Below, one piece after another: positions 10,481 through 20,848 of a stretch of DNA of 64,000 bases. Origin of the DNA: Pinus tabuliformis (lineage: Eukaryota > Streptophyta > Pinopsida > Pinales > Pinaceae); assembly GCA_031772625.1 (NCBI GenBank), contig CM062816.1, forward strand, positions 627,494,992 to 627,558,991. The letters are read 5' to 3'. The position numbers and the translations under genes were made by a program. Below the pieces are notes generated by a model. The model searched no databases. It was given only the letters and a program-made list of their open reading frames with translations, and was not told where the DNA came from. Within the stretch, counting starts at the first letter, position 1, and the number at the start of each line of letters is the position of its first letter.

Positions 10481-10782
10481 CTGCAAAACAAACAAGAGAA
10501 GGAGTAAGATCCTGATTTTGATGCAAAACAGGCAAAATTTTCATCAAAAAATGTGCAACAAGTTCCTCTTTTTCACCCAATGCACCTGCAAGAGTGGTTC
10601 ACCTGCGTTGAATGTCAAACTGCCTTCATACTGGCTGACATTCAGTGCAGGTTTCACTAGGCACAGGGTGCGTTGATAGGAAAATGAGCTCATGAAACCC
10701 CAGGGGCTCAGAAAAACAGGAAAAGAGGCACAGAATGCAAAAAGGAAACCATGAAAAGAAAGAGCTAGGGTTTAACTCCTAC
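10481..10782 (-). other. Possible 5' intron of the antisense gene
   Basis: On the minus strand CCAG/GTAGGAG (10,782) and TTTTGCAG/GGATC (10,481) fit donor and acceptor consensus and would bound a 302-base intron just before the candidate ATG. It holds the palindromic module at 10,601-10,652. No transcript evidence is available. Confidence 0.35.
10601..10652. repeat. Inverted repeat (palindromic module, copy 2)
   Basis: Arms 10,601-10,617 and 10,636-10,652 pair at 15 of 17 positions. The arm core CCTGCGTTGAAT is shared with copies at 485-532 and 13,219-13,268, and GGGTGCGTTGA follows. It lies upstream of the antisense gene. Confidence 0.8.
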
Positions 10783-10799
10783 CTGGTCCAAACGGCGCC

Positions 10800-13011
10800 G
10801 AGAATCGTCCACAGAATTTCCCGAAATCAGCTGATGAAAATCGAAGAGGAAGAGGCACCTCCAAAGCTCCAACAAACCAAGTGCAAATGAAATGGTAAAA
10901 TGAGAGGTAAAAACACTTTTAATTGCTTTTCACGTAGTTCAAAGTAAAATATTAGTGTGTCAATCTCATTTTCAAACAAATATTGTTTATTTCTAACTCG
11001 TTTGATGAAGCAGTCGAAGATACAATACTATTTGTTAAAAGAACAAAGCTATTTATGGTAAAAATCCAAAACAAGACCATCATCGAGCAGTTTTAGCACA
11101 CAGTTCATGCTCGTTAAAAAATAAACGCAAGATCCGAGCAGTTTTAGCACATGGTTCATGCTCGTTAAAAAATAAACATAAGACCGAGCAAATGTTTCCA
11201 CCCACGTTTAAGCTCATTAAAAAATGAACTATTCCGGTAAATAACCACCGTGAATGTAGCGACATCAGCCATTAAAGCCTTGGTCGTGTTTACCCACCAC
11301 CTCCACTTTTCCATTGGCCGATCATTCACCTCCATATGATTGTTTACCCATTTTGAGGAACAGCTGCGAAGAGTGATTTCACTAGCCATCCTTGTGACAC
11401 TGTCGTGATTTGGAAATTCCAACCTTTACCTGGAATCAGCTGCTAACCCGTTTTATCACTCGTTCCTCAAAAGACAAGTCTTCTTTAAGCTCTTTTCATC
11501 TGACTCGTAAAATATGAAAAGATTGCCGAGTTTTGGCCTTCCAGCTCGTTAAAGTGACCGGAAGAGCTATCCCTCCTCTAGATTTTAATCTTTTTGGACC
11601 TGAGGGATTATTGCACAAAAAGATCGAGCGCTTGTTTTATTCGGCTCGTTAAAACTATAGAAAATTCATCCCTTCTGTATTGTTTTACACTTTTTCGGAC
11701 TTAAGGGATTAGATGACGAAAAAGGACTTTTGGAGTTAACTTTATGTATCTTTTTAGACTCTCTAAAAATGAAAAGGACTGAGTTATCCTTGTCGTTAGA
11801 CTTGTTAAAATGCATTAAATAGCGACAAACTTGTCTTTAGACAAGAACGAGTTTCCCTATCGCTAGGCTTGTTAAAACATAGCGATGGGCTTGCCCGAAG
11901 GGCAAGTTATAGAACAAGCATATGTTATCCTCCTCAAGCTTGACAAAAATAAAGAGGTACTAGTCAGCAATGACTGGGGAAAAATTGGGAGAAACTCAAG
12001 AAAACTTTGATGGTAGCAAGTCGCTCTTGAACATGACACTTTTCCTCCGTACCACAATCGGGTTGGGTTGTTTCATTCACCGGTCACATCACCATGGTCT
12101 CGCCATACCATCCATACTTGGGGTAATGCTACCAATCCATCGCATCAGTGTCGCCATATGTTCAAGAGAAGTCGTTCAGAGAAGTCACCTGTGTCCCATC
12201 CACTACCATACATTATACTCTTTCATGACCGCCACCCTGAATCATATGTCATCAGATCGTTTTCACCTCCATCAAAATCATTAACTCTGTTTCGTGTCAT
12301 TGATGTGGGATTCATTAAGGCCCTCCTTTGACGGATCGCTTCTTGTTGACATCAGCTCATTATCCAAGAAGTTGATCTAGGAACACCCCCTTCAGTACTT
12401 TGAAGCTTGCATGCCTCAATGGCAAGTTTCTCACTTCCGGCGACAGGTATACATCAATGACCTTCGACCGAAAGATTTTGCGTGGTGTTCGACGCCAAGT
12501 CCTCTATTCACACCACGTGAATTGTACTGCAGTACCTTGAGGGTCATCTTCATTATCGGTGATTCCTCTCGCGCTTGTTAACAATTTACATCATTGACTG
12601 GTAATCAAGCGATGTCTTTCCATGTTCGACTTTAGAACAATTCTCACATGGATCGACTTGTACTTAGAGTGAAGATCGGACGAGATTGAAGACCTCAGAT
12701 CTAGTTTCATCCATCCGGGCTGCGATATATATTCAGAAAATAAAGAAATGGAAATGTACAGCTTTGCAGCACAGATAATCATCCTACCAAAAGGATGATG
12801 GCTCTTTCAGAATCATCAGACGATTGTCTGTTATATGTACATGAAAATGAATTTATAAAGCTGAGCATGGGAATGCCCGCCTCGGCTAGATCATGAAAAA
12901 AGTATGAAAATAATGTATTGTATTGTATTATATTACAGGTCTCCTCCCAGCAATGAAAGAACTTCGGATCCTCCTAAATAAAGCATTTCACCCGATAAAC
13001 GGCCTCATACT
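10800..13011 (+). other. 3' noncoding block of the Tat-like element
   Basis: No recognisable gene on either strand. The first part holds the hairpin family at 11,084-11,880. The rest (about 11,900-12,990) shows no repeat I could define and only short unconvincing frames. A T/G-rich run TATTGTATTGTATTATATTACAG lies near 12,915-12,940. Confidence 0.6.
11084..11233 (+). repeat. Tandem array of about 50-bp hairpin units (three copies)
   Basis: Units begin CGAGCA at 11,084, 11,135 and 11,185 and each carries GCTCGTTAAAAAAT or a close variant. In units 1 and 2, CGAGCA pairs with TGCTCG (6 bp). Looser single copies follow near 11,527, 11,623, 11,795 and 11,845, and one sits in the leader at 1,686. 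Confidence 0.75.
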
Positions 13012-13023
13012 TTAGGGGGCAAC
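13012..13023 (+). other. Polypurine tract of the Tat-like element
   Basis: TTAGGGGGCAAC abuts the TG that opens the 3' LTR. In the family it primes plus-strand DNA synthesis. Confidence 0.8.
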
Positions 13024-13218
13024 TGTTATAGACATTTTTGTGCCTCACAGTTATAAGCATGAAATGTCCATAATCCAAGGGATCCAAAGTCCCTAAACAT
13101 GTTGTTCCTACCCCTAGAGGAACAAGGCTAACAAACCACAACAATTCACAGAAGTTCTCCACCAGAAACTGCTCAAAAACAAGTCAATTCAGTATCAATT
13201 CAGAAGCTCCACTAGCTG

Positions 13219-13268
13219 CCTGCGTTGAAATGCAGAGGCTACACTGGCTAGTTGCATTGCAACGCAGG
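13219..13268. repeat. Inverted repeat (palindromic module, copy 3, in LTR U3)
   Basis: Arms 13,219-13,235 and 13,252-13,268 pair at 15 of 17 positions. The arm core is CCTGCGTTGAAATGCA. GGGTGCGCTGA follows at about 13,283. It lies about 230 bp upstream of the TATA-like box. Confidence 0.8.
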
Positions 13269-13495
13269 TGGAAGCACTACCAGGGTGCGCTGAGCGGGAA
13301 ATGACAAATGTCAGGGTCTCTTGTGAGAGGTGTCAAGACTGTGGAAGCTTCCAGAATCTTCCTCCATGACACTTGCCTTGCTGAGTTCGACTAAGTGATG
13401 AGTAAGAGGCTCTTAGTCTCCAAGTGGAAGTAAGAACTGACAGAGAGAGAGGACACTAGTCAAATCACAAGCTGACTCATCCTCACTCCAAACAT

Positions 13496-13505
13496 CTATA
13501 TATGG
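13496..13505 (+). promoter_or_regulatory. TATA-like box of the Tat LTR
   Basis: CTATATATGG, with AATAAA about 190 bases downstream, is the usual spacing of promoter and poly(A) signal inside a plant LTR. Confidence 0.5.
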
Positions 13506-14070
13506 ATCTCTTCTCCATGAGATCTAGAGGCTGGAATTTTGTTATTGCAAAGAATTGCTGTTGGTTTGAGATTGGAATCATTGGGTGCTTAATGCTTTGA
13601 AGGGAGGTGAAGATAGGAATTTCATTTGCTGGGAAGGAGATGCTGGATTGGAACTCTCTTGGTTGTATCTCCTCCTGAACCTTGTTATTCATCAATAAAG
13701 CTATCTTGGTTTCTCCTATATGCTGATGTGTCTTTGATGTATGATTACATTAGTGTATTTGGTTTATTTCTAATCCTGAACTAGTTATGAATATGAATCT
13801 ATGTCTTTGTGTAGTGTTCCCTTCTTGTGATCTTGCAGGAACCTGTTGAAGTTGGGGGAGTGAGAAGGCAAGTAGCTGGGAACTCCCAAAGAGAAGAGAA
13901 ACCGGATCGAGGGACAAACGGAAGACACCGGTTAGTCCATCCATCTCTCTTCATTCTTAATTCATAAAGGAAGAATACTAAAATAGCTGTTTCTGTTTGT
14001 TGCTAAGGCACTGTCACACCTTAGGTGGATAGGATCGTCCTGCATAGGCATTTTTCCCCACAACACTTAG

Positions 14071-15728
14071 TGTAACAGTTGGGTGTGAATTGCAACTACC
14101 TTCCATAATGTTGTCGCTGCTACAAGACCCTCTAAAATTTTGGTCTGCACCAAATTTTGGAGCCTTCCTTGGTCTTGCATATTGTCATTGCAAACAATGA
14201 AATCCATTGCATGTGTTTTCTCTAAGTGTTTTGGCCCCGTTTGCGAGAAAATAAAAATGTTTTATTTTCACATGTTAAGTGTCGGACGATGTATATGAGC
14301 TTTTATTGGTGGTTTCAAGGGGTTTCCTTTGTGTAAATGAGTTTATCTGACCATGGAAACATTCTTCGCACTCATTCCCAAAGTTCTAAACATTGTCTCA
14401 CAAGTGTCATCATGGTCATCGCAAAGTGTATCCTTAGTGACACTTGGCTTAAGTCGTAGCAAAAGTTGTCACACTAAGGGAAATGTTTTGTTCATGTGTT
14501 CGAGATTATATATGAGTGTTCTAAGTGTGTGATCATAGTCAATTCGAATCATTGTTCACAGTAGCTTCATCGGTCCCACACTTAGCCAAACTCCAAAAAC
14601 TTTACAACAACTTAGCCTCATCTGACCCTCCTGAACTATGCTTTTCACAGTTCCAATCCTCAAGCTGCAACCTAGCCTCTTGACACCGAGTAATACGTAA
14701 TTCCTGCCTCCCGGGATTGTGCACTATGTACTCAGTGCCCAAGCCCCAACCTTGACCTCCAGAATTGCGCAATTCAGCCCTCCAGCCTGGCCACGATTAC
14801 GCATTGTGCAACCTCCAAGCTCAATCCCAACTTTTGAGCTCTTGAGCTAGGTAATTATGCAATCACAAGGTCTTCTCTGCCTCCCAAAGCTACATTGTTG
14901 GCTGAAACAGTGCAAAACCCCTCAACTCGGCTCACTGAGTCCCAAAAATGCATAATTTCTCTGCCCAGTCAAGCCTGGACTACACATTTTGTAGTCTCAA
15001 GGCTCAAGCTTCACCCTTGACTACATGAGCTACACAATTGCGCAGTCACTAAGCTTGTAACTCGGTTCCAGCTCAGTCAGTGGATCAACATGCATCATCT
15101 TAGAATAGGGGTTTATCAGATTGACGTCGTCTTTTCATGAGTGAATTGCAGATGCAGATACTCTATTAGTCTGTGACAAGATGACGAAGAAGGAGATGGA
15201 GAAGGGAAACATGCCGAAAGACATCTTTGTAGCTTGTTATGCAATCTGCTCAATCAACACAAAGCAAATGGACACTAGTTTGTGATCACAACTCAAGACT
15301 TGATATCATTGAAGACTCCTCACCTCTAAGCCATATGGAGGTGGAAAAAAGAGCATACTCAATAAGACACATAGCAAGGAGCAACAAGAATGGCCTAACA
15401 TTGGCATGTCATCATGTCATCATGTTAGACAAATATTTATTGTTTGTGTGTGTCTCTACTAGGATGGTAATATTACCTCTTTCTTAGGGTCTCACCTCTT
15501 TTTCTGTCCACAGTAGAAGATCCTTGACATGTCTGCAACTGAACTCTCACTAGGCACATATGTGATCCTCTCTCTTGCTAACAGCTAAAGCCAAGGAAAA
15601 TCTATAAGAATATATGGCAACCAAGATGATACTCCGGATGGGACTCCTATTCTAAACGATGTGAGGTCTAATTGGGACTTCACATCATGGAGACCCCATT
15701 GGTTGATAGATTTCCAACACCATCAACA
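14071..15728 (+). repeat. Left LTR of the gag-only element
   Basis: It matches 20,849-23,174 along its length, e.g. GTTGTCGCTGCTACAAGACC against GTTGTCACTACTACAACACC, and ends CCAACACCATCAACA. The two copies differ in length by about 0.67 kb. Its middle carries repeated CTCAAGC/GCGCAATT-type wording and no gene. Confidence 0.75.
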
Positions 15729-15731
15729 AAA

Positions 15732-15748
15732 TGGCGCTAGAAGAAGGG
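15732..15748 (+). other. Primer binding site of the gag-only element
   Basis: TGGCGCTAGAAGAAGGG begins three bases after the LTR end, the expected place. I did not identify the tRNA. Confidence 0.55.
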
Positions 15749-15789
15749 CCATATGACAGGTTGTGCCCATTGATTCTTCTTTGAATCTC

Positions 15790-17048
15790 TTATTCAACAT
15801 AGCTCTTCCCCAAATCATAGTCCCAAGATGTTTTTCTAAAGAGATTAATCTTACCATCCTTGGGGAAGTTATTCATAATCTATCCCAATTTAAGTTTGAT
15901 GGTTAAGGTGAATTAACTCTATGTGAACATTTGTTTCAAGTTGTCCATTTTTGCCTTTCTAATGGAATACATTACAAGGATGTCATGGCTAGATTACTCA
16001 CCCTCATATTCGAAGGTCGCGTTAATCGATGGTTTCATACATTACTCACTGATTTTATCTATTCATTCGACCAACTTGGGAAGGAGCTTCATAAATAATT
16101 TGACAAGTATGGTTACTAGGATGTTCTTAAAGAACTAATCAACTAAGAATGAAGCCTAATGAATCAATTCAAGATTTTTCTGATCAATTCCTTCACCTTT
16201 GTTTTGAATTTCCGGGAGAAGACACAGATTGGGATTTCTTTAAATGAAAGTTTAAGCATTTGGTTCACATATATTTTCACGATGACTCTGAACCCCATGA
16301 TGTTTCTACTTCCAAAAATTTTGTAAATCATGAAGCACCTCTAATTTCAGAGGGGGAACCTACTACTCCTTTTGTTCCTTGTCCTCTTTTTCCAGTTCCG
16401 ATGTGGGTGCCTCCTTGCGATGATAATAAAGTTGGAAAATTCACAAATCAAATTCTTAATCCATCTCTTTATCCTCCTTCCACTTCTCATGATTCAGATC
16501 TAATGAAAGAAACCCCGAAGTGGCTCACGGAACCTAGGATGAAGGCTAATCCTTTCATTCCTCAAGATGACATTGGCACTCTTAACATCAATCTTGAATC
16601 TGGTTCTATCGAAAGTGTTACTTCTTCAAGGGGAATTTTCCATCCTATATCATCTACATGTCACGACTTTGTGTATCATGATACGCGTGATCAATCTGCT
16701 CCACCAACTAGCCCGTCACGTTCTCATGATTTTCAAGTGTTGGATCAAATACAAGGTAGTCACATTACAATGGTAGAGGAGGAGGAAAGCAAAGAGACTT
16801 TTGATCTCTCTTACCTTTTTCAAATTACCCCATGTCAAGATGATGCACTTCCATTCTTGAATGATTTTCAATCTACTAACCTTGGTAGTGAATTAAATGC
16901 AACCAATTTTTTCGATCAATTCGTAGCCTTGGGTAGAAATCATTCCGATGATGATGACTTTGTTGATGTATGCAATTATGAATCCCAAGTGCACCAAATG
17001 ATCTTTCAGTTTCTCAAGAAGCTTATGTTTCAAAAATCTAGATCTTAA
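15790..17048 (+). pseudogene. gag: Gag-like region of the gag-only element
   Basis: Frames in 15,800-16,260 carry the Retrotrans_gag pattern: a short KFDG-type opening, a segment ending R.NRWF.TL, and RMKPNESIQDFSDQFLHLCF. An acidic, Ser/Pro-rich segment with Asp runs (HSDDDDFVD) follows to 17,048. I recognise no zinc knuckle. In Gag families the first part builds the particle; the acidic tail is unknown. The region is broken. Confidence 0.6.
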
Positions 17049-17827
17049 ATCTGTTGTGTTCAAAGAAGATTCGCTTATGAACAATTCTTCCTCTTCACCT
17101 CCCTATCTTTGTGCTTCAACTTGCGATGGAGACATTCACTTAAAAGAAAATTAATATATAACTATAATAATTATCCATAAACAATAAATAATAAATAAAA
17201 TTAAAAATAATATATATTAGAAATATTAAAAATAATCCAGTTTATTCAAGCATGAAACTGGTCGGTTCACATTCTTGACAGTTCATCCTCAAACCCTATT
17301 TATCAACACATTTCTCTCTCTCCTTTGTAATCAAGTCCTGATGATGAGTCTTGGTCTAGACTCGAAACGTCGACAAAGAAAAATGAAAACTGTGGATTAT
17401 CCGAGTTCAGATTCTAAAAAACCGAACCACAGAAATCTGCAATCCATTACATTCAATGCTCTTTAATTTTGTTATCTGATGAGTTGAATCTTGAAATGAC
17501 ACATGATAGTGAGAATATCCATGATGAAGAAAGAAGAAATGAAATTACAGAACATCCATTCCATCCCTTATCATCTCTTTTTTTTTATGGGGGAAACTCT
17601 TCGAATCAGTGTGATCACGAGATTTCTCTAATTCATACATCTTTGCATTTGCGATCAGAGGAATATTATGACTTGACCAATCTATTTGTTGAAGTTGAAA
17701 AATCTTATCGAACGAGTGATGTAGATGGTTGTGATCTAGATAAGGTGATCCTGTTAACTTAATCAATAGCGGATGTCCACATGTAATTTGTGATCTAACT
17801 CAGTTTATAAAATCTTCTTATCTGTGT
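17049..17827 (+). other. Interior of the gag-only element, no recognised gene
   Basis: AT-rich sequence with a TA/AAT-rich run near 17,150-17,235. A 97-codon frame at 17,469-17,762 is rich in Glu, Asp, His and Ser and has no known motif; it may continue the acidic gag tail or be chance. Confidence 0.4.
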
Positions 17828-18422
17828 TGTTGGGTGTGGAGCCTGATTATCTTCTGTATTCAAAGGTATCGCCACATTGGACGCCAGTTTGTAATGGGGC
17901 GGCAACACCACCCGTAAAATATTCGCTGCAGGGGGGGTCCCGGGTGGGGGTAGCTGTGACCTTTAGGAGCCCCCCCTGGCAAGGGGATCGGGGGCAGCGC
18001 CCCCAAAGCTAAGAATAGATGTAAAATTGCCTTGTAAAATGTTGTAATTTCGTAGTCAATCTGGGCCGTTCATTAGGTGGAGATCTGACGGTAGAAGTTA
18101 TGTTTAATTTAGGGTTTTTTGCCCTAGAAGGCAACCCCTCGCTATATATGAGGGAATTGTATTGTGTCTATGTATATCTGTATTCTGAGTGAGGAAGAGA
18201 GAGGAGATTGAGAGTGAAGAGGGAATTACAACGGATTTGTTGTAGGTTGTATCTCTTCAGTTTGCTGGATAATATAAAAAGAAGGACTGAATGTTTCTCC
18301 GTGGACGTAACCCAAACCGGGTGAACCACGTATATTTGTGTCTCTCTTTATGTGTTTTCTCTGTTTATATTTATGCAATATTTTATGTGTTCCATTGCTC
18401 TGAAATATATAATTTTCTAACA
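17828..18422 (+). mobile_element. Solo LTR, Ty1/copia type (595 bp)
   Basis: It opens TGTTGGGTGTGG and closes AATTTTCTAACA, and TGTGT stands directly on both sides (17,823-17,827 and 18,423-18,427), a perfect 5-bp target duplication. Inside are a GC-rich patch with G runs (17,930-18,005), a TATA-like GCTATATATG (18,141) and TTTCTCCGTGGACGTAAC with GAACCACG near 18,293-18,330, wording typical of plant copia LTR R/U5. No interior remains, so it is a recombination remnant. Confidence 0.9.
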
Positions 18423-20848
18423 TGTGTTTCCATAGTTCGAGAGTTTGTCAGGAAGTCGAGGCACTTCAAATCTCGTTGATGGTTATGTCAAGAACTCGCA
18501 ATCCTGGTAAAATTCCTTAATCATGTGAGATATGTATTTTTCTCACATAATTATTTCATTCATATTGTTTCACCAGATGCAAACTCGTTCTTGATGGATT
18601 TTGTAATTCGTCGTTACAATTTTCCTATTTCTCAAGATCGGGTTTCTCATCATATTGTTGTATTAATTCATTCTCATGCAAATATCTTGTATCAAAATCA
18701 AGTTTTAGGTGTATACCTTTCATAAATGTGCAGAATCATGAAGCTGATCAGTTTGGATATCACCTTTGGTCGAAAAGTCCACATCTATTGAGTAATATGG
18801 CGAATAATCAACTCTTAGTTTTTCTTGTGAATGTCTTCACGACACAAAAAAAAATCCTCTTGAGTGTTGGCAAGCGCTTGAGCTATTTGTTGAATCAGGT
18901 TCCTCTTTTTCATCCATTGCATCCTAACTGGTTTCATATGTTCATTATACTAGCATTCCCTTTCAATTCTTTCAATGATTTTGATGCTTGTAAAGTTTGT
19001 CACCAGTTACAGGAAAATGATTTATCACATTTGGCATGTGAGGAAGTTGATTCTATTATTCAAAGCATTGGCATAACTATTCATTTTTATTTTTATTTGT
19101 TAACTACAAATCAATAATTTGTCATTTTAATCATTCCATCTGATCATGATTCTGTCTTTTACGACTGCCATTAAAATTACTATTTTCCCATCATCACATC
19201 CAATGACAATTGTTTTACATCCTTTGATCTTCATGGTTTCACATCTCATCCTTCGATTACTTATCAAACGATTGAGGCACCTTAGCGTTCACTCATGGTC
19301 ATTTCAATTCCTCAATGTCTTGATAATCCAGCTAAATATTATCAAATCAATTGTCTCTCACAAGATTCTCATCCTGATATCACGCTCTTAATTGTAAATT
19401 CATATTTTTAAATATTTCAAAATGTTCAAGAGGATTGTTTCAAATTTCACGATCTAATCTATGATTGCCTTCAAGCATATTTCTTAGAAAGCCCTTTGGA
19501 TAAGAGCCGGTTTCGGTCTTTTCTCATGCTTGTTAAGAAGGATGACACAAATGAAGGTGCATTCACAAGAAGCTCTCATGTTTTTTCTGCTTATAATGGT
19601 CATCTAAAAGGTAAGAATATGAACTGGTTAAAAGTAGTGGCTCTGTCCTATCTTTCTACTAACAGAAAAGACCTTCTATTTTTTGTGCAAGTTATTCAAG
19701 CTCTGATCTTTTCTATCACGCAATATTTTATATTTTATTTAATTGCTCGCATATTTGTGTATGCAGGTTGGGAAAAATTATGGTGGCTACATTGGAAATT
19801 CCATTACACGTGATCCTAACCTTCTATCTAGATAGATTAGGAGTAGGTATAGCCGCATGTTAGTTTTCCTTGCACATGCATCTTACATTCCCTTTATACA
19901 GTCTTTTATTTGCTTTCTATACTTTTGTATTGCATTCTCTTCTCGGTTTAGCCTCCTTTTGCTTTGTTCTTTTGATTTCAGCTTTTTTGTTGTGTCTTCT
20001 TTCTTTTCATGTAAGAATTTGCATGAAGGGTGTCCCACAATGGCTCAAAAGGTAATGTGGAAAAAATAAAAAAGGACTTCGTGACACTGCAACATTTGGC
20101 TAACCTTCGGTCCTCCTTCCTTGTGTTAGTTACATATTTTGGTCGATGAAGTTCTGATGGAAAATACGATCCGTTTGTAAAGAGAGTTTTTGTCAAACCA
20201 TGATACTTGTGTCTATTCTGGAAACCTTGTGCCCACTCTCGGTTCCTATGTTTCAATGTTTTCACACTTATCCAATCAGTAGAAGAGGAAAAGGGGAAAA
20301 ATCTAAACGAGCAAACCTAAATAAGAGGTCTATATATGCTTCTTTGAAGGAACAACCTCTCTTGCTCTCAATAAGTCGGGATCCCTCTTTCGCCCATAAA
20401 ATGAATAAGTGCCTATGAAAAATTCTCTTTTAATATATAAATAAAGGTGAAAGAAGAGAAAGGCTTCTTGCGCAGAGAGGTGAAGCAAGCAACTTCGTCG
20501 AAGAGCTGTCCAGGTTCGCTGGTAGCAGAGCAATGTTTGTGTTCCTGTAGTGACTTGGTCAGGGTACTGTTTAGGCCTGCCAGTAGCGAAACAACACCAG
20601 AGATAAAAAAAAAACTATACTCTAAAAATCTAAATCTCACAAACTACACTACCCTTTCTGATTCGAAACATTGCAATAATGTTGAATATTATGATTGTGT
20701 TCAACCAAGATGGCACAAAGGGGGACCATGTTTACTCAAAGATAAGTGGGGAAGCCAAAGTAATCCACACGATGAATCTATACTTCCTGAAGAATTGAGA
20801 CCCCACACATAAGATTCAACTAAAACACAAAAGTTGGAATTCTACTAG
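18423..20848 (+). other. Interior of the gag-only element, no recognised gene
   Basis: Frames at 18,728-19,117 and 20,447-20,812 are open for over 100 codons but match no family I know. The sequence is T-rich on the plus strand and has no pol wording on either strand. Confidence 0.45.

Larger units (their letters stand above)
1..14065 (+). mobile_element. Tat/Ogre-like Ty3/gypsy LTR retrotransposon, 5' LTR cut by window edge
   Basis: The span runs from the tail of a 5' LTR through primer site, leader, ORF1, gag, protease, RT, RNase H, integrase, a second RNase H, an antisense gene, a noncoding block, polypurine tract and a full 3' LTR. The order protease-RT-RNase H-integrase makes it Ty3/gypsy. 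The tRNA-Arg-type primer site, the extra ORF before gag, the second RNase H and the antisense gene point to the Tat lineage (Ogre and kin), which is known for such additions. The 130 visible 5' LTR bases differ from the 3' LTR at 4 sites (about 3%), so it is fairly young, probably several million years at slow tree-like rates. It is broken, with roughly half a dozen to eight breaks in the sense genes. CTTAG at 14,066-14,070 may be one side of its target duplication; the other side is outside the window. Confidence 0.93.
13024..14065 (+). repeat. 3' LTR of the Tat-like element (1,042 bp)
   Basis: It opens TGTTATAGAC after the polypurine tract and closes CCCCACAACA. Its last 130 bases match 1-130. 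It holds the palindromic module (13,219-13,268), a TATA-like box near 13,496 and AATAAA at 13,694-13,699, giving a plausible U3-R-U5 order. Confidence 0.95.

Noticed and set aside
11084-11233. CRISPR-like array
   Set aside because: The units are about 50 bp, imperfect, with no constant repeat/variable spacer pattern, and they lie in a plant retroelement.
19496-20069. Several 60-105 codon frames rich in Phe, Leu and Ser
   Set aside because: T-rich sequence gives such frames by chance; no family motif and no conserved order.
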